NCBI RefSeq assembly: GCF_030867095.1
Contig: NC_081824.1
Location: forward strand, 116,382,162-116,446,161
Source: Alligator mississippiensis
Lineage: Eukaryota > Chordata > Crocodylia > Alligatoridae
Direction of reading: 5' to 3'
DNA length: 64,000 nt
How positions within the stretch are numbered: the first letter of the stretch is position 1; every line of letters begins with the position of its first letter. The translations under genes and the position numbers were made by a program. Below, piece by piece: positions 58,915 through 64,000 of the stretch. The notes beneath the pieces are model-generated. The model was not told the DNA's origin. It saw nothing but the letters and a program-made list of their open reading frames with translations, and did no database searches.

Positions 58915-59056
58915 TAGTACAGGTATATAGGTGAAAAAAGCAACCACAAAGCCTTGCAGGTAGAGCAATTAATCAGAGGTGATGTTGAGGGGAAAAAGGA
59001 AGATTTCAGCCAAAGGGCAGGAAAAAAAGCCTTACTGTGTTTGGCTAAGCATCAAA

Positions 59057-59356
59057 GGGAGTCTGTACACGTGCTCTGGGGTAAGGGGGGGGGGGGGCGC
59101 CGTCAGAGCCACTCTAATTAAAACACCTGCAGCGTCACGTGTATTCAGCATCCTGTGCTTCAAACTGGCAGTGGGCTGCTTTAACTAAAGCTCATTTGAT
59201 GAACTTTAGTTAAAGTGCCCCCCACCGCCAGCGTGATGTAGAGACTGCTGGAGCACGCTAATTAGCATGCTCCAGTAAACTTGATTAATCGAGTCTGCAC
59301 CAATGTGTACTAATTAGCATGCATCGGACCAGAGCTCTGTCACATGTACAGATGCC
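59057..59356 (+). mobile_element. Foldback MITE with TCTGTACA ends, 300 bp
   Basis: GGGAGTCTGTACACGTG on the left faces GGCATCTGTACATGTG, the reverse complement of the right end. The centre AACTAAAGCTCATTTGATGA, ACTTTAGTT is palindromic and the arms extend through GGCAGTGGGCTG and CCCACCGCC. A 13-G run lies at 59085-59097. It is related to 39813-40080. Confidence 0.7.
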
Positions 59357-59360
59357 ATAT

Positions 59361-60747
59361 GTCTAAATAATGCTGTACTTACATGCACATGTAAACCAGT
59401 GTGCTTATATGACTAATGTGCAAGTTACATGCGCAAATATTGGTTGCACACTAATCCTTATTGTTTGCAGATACAGTTGCCTATTGGTAAATACAATGAT
59501 TATAGATGCATGGGCCTGAGCCTCCTTACCACTGCACAATTAGAGGCTCTCTTGAAAATATACTAGTACAATTAAGGAGCCATTGACAAACGAGGTAGTT
59601 GGGACCTCAAAATAAGGTGGGGAATAATTTTCATTTATCATAAAAAATGGTTTTGAAACACCAAGGTCATGACTCCACCCTTACATGAAACTTATAACAA
59701 AAAATAAGACAGGGTGAGAAACCTGAAAACATAACAGCAGCTTTGTAGAAGATGAGTAATTTTTGACAGCCTTTTTTTTGTCACAGAAAAACATTGAGAA
59801 GAACATGCTAAAATTCAGAGGTCTGGACAGCAAAGTCAAAGTTTAGCTAAACCAGAGTTTATTGCCCTTTCTAATTAACATGACTGGACAGCCATGCAAT
59901 TTACAGATGGGTGATTTGTCCTCCTTAGTTGAAACTCAGCAATATTTGTTGTGGTATATATAGCACCTCGAATGAATCACTGAATTTCACAGAAGGTGCA
60001 ATAGAAATCAGTGTAGTAACTGAAGGCTTATTTGTAACACCTAAAGGCAACACAGAAGATGACCATCAATAAGGAAAAAGACACCAGCCTCATGAGAGAT
60101 CCCAGAGAACTGTGAGAGATTCTCTAGGGTGTCACTGAACCGCAAGATAACAAATTTTGTTTTCAAACGCTTCTTTGTCTTTAGTTAAGTGAAATAAAAG
60201 TTCTATTCATGCTACTAGCCACATGGTGGCAGTACTATGCATGATCATCAATGCAAGCAAAAGCTAATAATCACTATAATAAGTAATATTTTAATTAACA
60301 TTCTCCCAGTCTAGATAAAAGATTAGAAATGGGGATCTGGAAAAACTATTCCTGACACCATGAAATTGTTTTAATATAATAAAATATATTCTAGAGGTTA
60401 AGAACTAAAGTAAAAATAGAAAACACAATTTTTTCTAGAGTTTCAGCACGACAAATGTAAATCTGTTTCCTTTGTTGTAAACAATCAGTGCTGCTTCTGT
60501 ATCATTTCTTAGGTGGCAAGCACAGAATTATACAACTAAAGTTTCAGGAAACCTCAAATAAATCATACTATCTTGCAAAGGTTCTAAGCTCAAAAAATTA
60601 AAGTCCAAAGCTTCACTACACATTGTTGGTCTATTTATTCTCACAGGAGGGTAAATTAAAGAGCAGGAAGTTTTCCAGAGGACATTCCAAGTCCATTGCA
60701 AAACTTAGAGTAAAAGCCTAGGAACCTTGAGCTCCAAATTTCCTAAG
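59361..60747. other. Unique AT-rich DNA, no gene seen
   Basis: No recognised repeats with clear ends. Low coding potential throughout. Confidence 0.5.
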
Positions 60748-60755
60748 TACAACAG

Positions 60756-61066
60756 CAATGATACTCAACCAAGGTACCATGGCATCCTAGGGTGCCTTTC
60801 AGGGCTGCTGCAGTATGCAACATCATGCTAGCACTTTAAGGTGCACAAACATGTTTCATAAATTAAACCCAGAAATTTCAGTTAAGAATCCACAGTGTTA
60901 AAAAATTCTGACCTCTTGCAGTCTTTCTGAGTTCTTTGCAATAGAAACATTGCTGTATTACTTTTCCGTCATCAAAAAATAAGTGAAAACTAAGAGCTGG
61001 TACTTTCTGAGAGGTTCTGTGAGTCTAATGAAGGGTGTCCTGGGCCTAAAAATGTTAATAACCACT
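60756..61066 (-). mobile_element. hAT MITE (CAGTGGTTCTCAACC family), uninterrupted, 311 bp
   Basis: Read on the minus strand it begins AGTGGTTATTAACATTTTTA and ends GGTTGAGTATCATTG. Flanks TACAACAG (60748-60755) and TACTACAG (61067-61074) match at 7 of 8. The phrase AACTCAGAAAGACTGCAAGA marks where the copies at 10404 and 58198 are interrupted. Confidence 0.8.
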
Positions 61067-61287
61067 TACTACAGTATTCAGAATATCCCCACCTTATTCC
61101 TGTGAATCTGCTGTTCCTGCTATAATTTGAGTCTAAATTACATTTTAGAGTGGCACATCAGCAAGTGAATATTAATCTCTTGAGGCTTTTGAGATGGAAG
61201 CCCAAGGCCCTCACTCTTGTCACCAGTGCCTTCACAACACTGCTGTCACACTAGAGCAGCCTAAGTCTGGCTGCAGGTGACACTAAG

Positions 61288-61609
61288 CATGAACAACATG
61301 TGCCCCTGGAGGCTGGGGTGGCATGGCGACCACCTGTAGGCGGCAGTGGTGGTGTCGACTGTGGGGGTGGGCCGAGCGGAGGCTGCCAGCAGGCAGCCGC
61401 AGCAATGTCAGTGGCGAGCACAGGGGTGGGGGGCAAGCAGCAGGCAGTGAGCAGGGACCACCCATAGCTGCCGTCCATACTGTTGGCTGCATCAGTAGCA
61501 AGGGGTGGCGGCGACCACCTGCAGAAGCCAGCAGTGGCTTTAGCAGCGGCCACTCTCGGGGGGGGGCACGTGCCTCCCTGTGCCCCCCCCAACACACACA
61601 TCGCCTATG
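61288..61609 (-). mobile_element. hAT MITE, CATAGGCGA end family, 322 bp
   Basis: Flanked by identical ACACTAAG at 61280-61287 and 61610-61617. On the minus strand it begins CATAGGCGATGTGTGTGTTG, matching the start of 4347-4521. The GC-rich body has GGTGGC and CAGCAG phrases; the short frames over it are composition shadows. Confidence 0.85.
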
Positions 61610-61617
61610 ACACTAAG

Positions 61618-61735
61618 CAAGGTTCTATGGTGGTATCTTTTATTAGACCAACTGCACAGTTGCCCTGTGCCCAAAAGCTTGAGTGACTTCTCTCTCAGCT
61701 GGGCCAATAAAAGATACCATATTCTATCACATACA
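61618..61735. repeat. Penelope-tail-like repeat, diverged copy E
   Basis: CAAGGTTCTATGGTGGTATC, TTTTATTAGACCAACTGCAC and CCCAAAAGCTT resemble copies A-C. An oppositely oriented GGGCCAATAAAAGATACCAT follows at 61700. The hAT MITE at 61288-61609 abuts it. Confidence 0.5.
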
Positions 61736-62739
61736 ACATGCTCCCAAATGAGAGACACCTTGTTTTTTGAAAGGCAGAATGAAGGGGAAAGAAGATCTCT
61801 TCTTAAAAGTACTGATAAGCCATGTAACTGAGCAGCAGCTTCTGCAGCAGGAGTCTTCACCGAGAATGGGGAAGAGATCATGCCCACAGCCAGCAGTACT
61901 GTGTTAACCATCCTGCCCCTGCTCCCTCCCCAGCACAAACATGGTGGCATTCATTCCTCTCTGCCTTCCCCAAGGCAGAACTGCTGTTACTGTATTTCCT
62001 TATTTATGACACCCACACAATTTCCAAGAGCTGGGTTTTGGGAGAGGGTGTTGTATGCAAAACAATACAGGTATCACAAATGCATCCTTGCCTCTCTCAC
62101 CTTTGGATAAGGGGGAGAGAGGGTGCATTTTCTAAGGGCCCAGATCCATATTCAAATGAAAGTTGGATAGAAACTGGCTAGAGTTGTTACACATCTTGTG
62201 GCTTCTCCATCCTAGGAGACACCAACAGGAGTGCAGCAAGGGTTGCCCTGGCACAAGTGGGCAGGACTTAACCCTGTGTAGAACCATAGGGTAGCCATGG
62301 ATCCCACTGCCTCAGGTTCCCATTGCCCCCTTTCACCCCCTGCAGGCTCCCAGGCCCCCCCAGGGCAGGGACATTTAGGGCCCAGCCCACAGCAATCGCC
62401 ACCCCATGACCTAGCCCTGCATTACCCCCCAAACACTTGTTCCCTGCCCGCCCCAGCCCCATGGGGACTGTTGGTGAGCTTTCTGAGGTGGGAAGGTAGA
62501 AGGATGCCGACACCGCCTGCAACAGCTTATCAAAACTGCCCTGCGGCCCAAATCATCGCCCGCCGCTGCTCTAGGTGATTTTCATGCAGGCGCCTTCTGA
62601 CGGCCTGGCGATTTTTTGTAGCTGGACAGCCATTCTTATGGTGCCACGACCACTCTGCAGGGGCTCGTCCCCATTTATTGTGCTTTTAACCACTCCGTGA
62701 CATGACACATATGCCCAAAGTGTACCAGAGGCCTTAAGG
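61736..62739. other. Intergenic DNA, likely hAT relic near 62470-62576
   Basis: The stretch ending CGGCCCAAATCATCGCCCGC, CGCTG at about 62543-62570 looks like the right end of a CAGCGGCGGGCGATGATTTG hAT family. The left end is not found. No gene recognised. Confidence 0.4.
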
Positions 62740-63420
62740 AGTGAGTGGGCGCCGAGCCCGCACCAGGCAACACACGCACGGAAAGACTGGGCTGCAACAC
62801 GCCCACCGCCCGGGAGCCCCGCGGAGGGCGGGGCTTAGAGCCGGTGGCCGCAAGCTCCGCCCCACCCCCCAGCAGCGTCTCGCGTCACGCTTGCGAGCTG
62901 CCGGCTCGGAGCCTAGGGCGCCGGAAGTGCGTGACAACCCCCCTCCTCGCGGGGCTGGAAGAACGGTGGCTCTTCCGGCGGGCGGTCTAGCCGGCGCCGC
63001 GCCTCTATGATCGCCGCTCTCCCTCTTCTTCCAGCCTTGTGCCATGTTGATTGTGGCCGCGACGCGGCCCAGGACCCGGAACAACAAAGGGCGCGAGGGG
63101 CGGGGCGGCGCGTAGCAACCGGCCCGCGCGCCGCCGACACCCACCCGCCCGCCGCCTGCCCACACGGTAACGGCCGCGGCCTCCCTCCCCTGTGGGCCCG
63201 CGGGTGGGCCCGGGCCCGGGCCCGGTGCTGGCACTGCGGGGGGTGGGGATGGCGGGCCTGCCCGCTCCCTCCGCCCCTCCCCCTCCTCGGGCGCCGCCGC
63301 GGCCCGTTGGGGGCGGTTATGGCCTCGCGCGCCCGGGGGGACGGGGGCAGTGTTCGGAGCACCTGCCCCCTCCCCGCGGCGAAACGGCTGTTGCCTGGCA
63401 ACTGGTGCGGGGGGGCGGGG
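62740..63420 (+). promoter_or_regulatory. TBPL1: CpG-island promoter, probably of TBPL1
   Basis: Very dense CpG. ETS sites CCGGAAGTG (62921-62929) and CTTCCGG (62972-62978), CRE-like GCGTCACGC (62882-62890) and GCGTGAC (62929-62934), a pyrimidine-rich initiator-like CTCTCCCTCTTCTTCC (about 63017-63032) and a YY1-like AACATGGC on the minus strand (63042-63049) are visible. TBPL1 (TRF2/TLF) is next to TCF21 in human with a non-coding first exon, which fits. A possible donor ACG|GTAACG lies at 63167. The strand and gene are inferred; no coding exon is present. The 291-aa minus frame 63609-62734 is a stop-poor shadow of GC-rich DNA. Confidence 0.45.
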
Positions 63421-64000
63421 TGCGCAGGGGCGTTCGGCGCCAGGGGGCAGCCTGGGTGGTGCAGGGATAGTTCTTAGTTTGGGAAGGGGGGAGGGCACCT
63501 TTGCAGGGCCGTGCAGGGTCTTGGCAGCTGGAGGGGGGCATGGTGCACAAGTGCTCTGAGGTGCCTTCCAGGCCTGTTTGTTAGTCTTCAGGGAACGTGG
63601 GCCCCCCAAGAAAAAAAACTATAAGCCTGTCTTCAAGAGGGAGGCCACCGAGAGAGGAATAATAAAACGGAAGGTCTGTGGGCTCCAGGCGGGGCAGTGG
63701 GGCGCCTGTGGGAAGGGTCCCCCATTGTGAGAGGAGAGTGTCCTGTGGGAGTCTTCTGTGGGACCAGCAGAACCGCGGGATGGGATTTTTCGCCCTCGTT
63801 GGCAGGTGGCAGCCTCCTCCCACCCCCCTTCCCCGGGGGCCTGGAGATCCTTCCAGAGGTGCCACATATTGCTGGCACCCGTTAGCTGCACAGACGTGGT
63901 TCCCAAGGTACATCTAATGATTTCAAATCAGAAGCTGTAGCGCAAAAAGCTAAAATCCAGCCCTGCTGTGGCCTGAGATTTCTGCAACAGAAGGACAGCT
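63421..64000. other. Flank of the CpG island, candidate TBPL1 intron 1
   Basis: GC content falls away after about 63650. No domain-bearing frame is visible. Confidence 0.4.

Noticed and set aside
63007-63477. TBPL1 coding start inside the CpG island
   Set aside because: No frame here resembles the TBPL1 N-terminus; known TBPL1 genes start translation in a later exon.
62734-63609. 291-aa minus-strand open frame across the CpG island
   Set aside because: It is Pro/Arg/Ala/Gly-rich, as expected when CpG-rich DNA lacks stop codons. No domain is recognisable and the frame overlaps promoter motifs.

Overview
The window is vertebrate nuclear DNA, most likely from a crocodilian. It is AT-leaning and gene-poor. 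Its repeats are CR1 LINEs with short ATCTATGA-type 3' tails, Penelope-like element (PLE) pieces with a GIY-YIG region, MIR-like SINEs, and many hAT and PIF/Harbinger MITEs. There is no bacterial or viral gene organisation. The species call is inference from repeat flavour and one gene; turtle or bird is less likely.

The one protein-coding gene I can establish is TCF21 (capsulin/epicardin/POD-1), a class II bHLH transcription factor on the + strand. Coding exon 1 is 44727-45176 and coding exon 2 is 47802-47891, joined by a GT-AG intron. The product is 179 aa, and a poly(A) signal lies at 48333-48338. Intron 1 (2.6 kb) holds an ~87-bp composite minisatellite, two minus-strand CR1 3' ends and a striking perfect 24-bp inverted repeat. 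GC-rich DNA covers the promoter and exon 1, and smaller CpG-rich patches occur at 47.2-47.5 kb and 48.8-49.3 kb.

A second CpG island at 62.74-63.42 kb has ETS, CRE-like and YY1-like motifs and looks like a housekeeping promoter. In human the gene downstream of TCF21 on the same strand is TBPL1, whose first exon is non-coding, so this is probably the TBPL1 promoter. No TBPL1 coding exon lies in the window, so this stays an inference.

Layout: 1-1474 unique AT-rich DNA; 1483-3172 a non-autonomous hAT element; 3.2-9.4 kb Harbinger MITEs, a 2.2-kb Harbinger element with a MADF/Myb-like ORF, and a PLE; 10.4-18.4 kb hAT, CR1, a second LINE tail and a mariner-like foldback MITE; 18.86-20.34 kb a solo LTR with 4-bp target duplications; 24.65-25.4 kb PLE and Harbinger-transposase fragments side by side; 27.8-39.8 kb repeat-poor DNA 5' of TCF21; 39.8-43.98 kb foldback MITE, CR1 and PLE-like tails; 44.0-48.4 kb TCF21; 48.4-54.9 kb repeat-poor 3' flank; 54.9-61.8 kb a dense MITE cluster; 62.7-64.0 kb CpG island and flank.

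I found no convincing novel gene system. The most unusual items are structural: several long imperfect palindromes in MITEs, some bounded by clean target duplications, and the hairpin and composite tandem repeat inside TCF21 intron 1.
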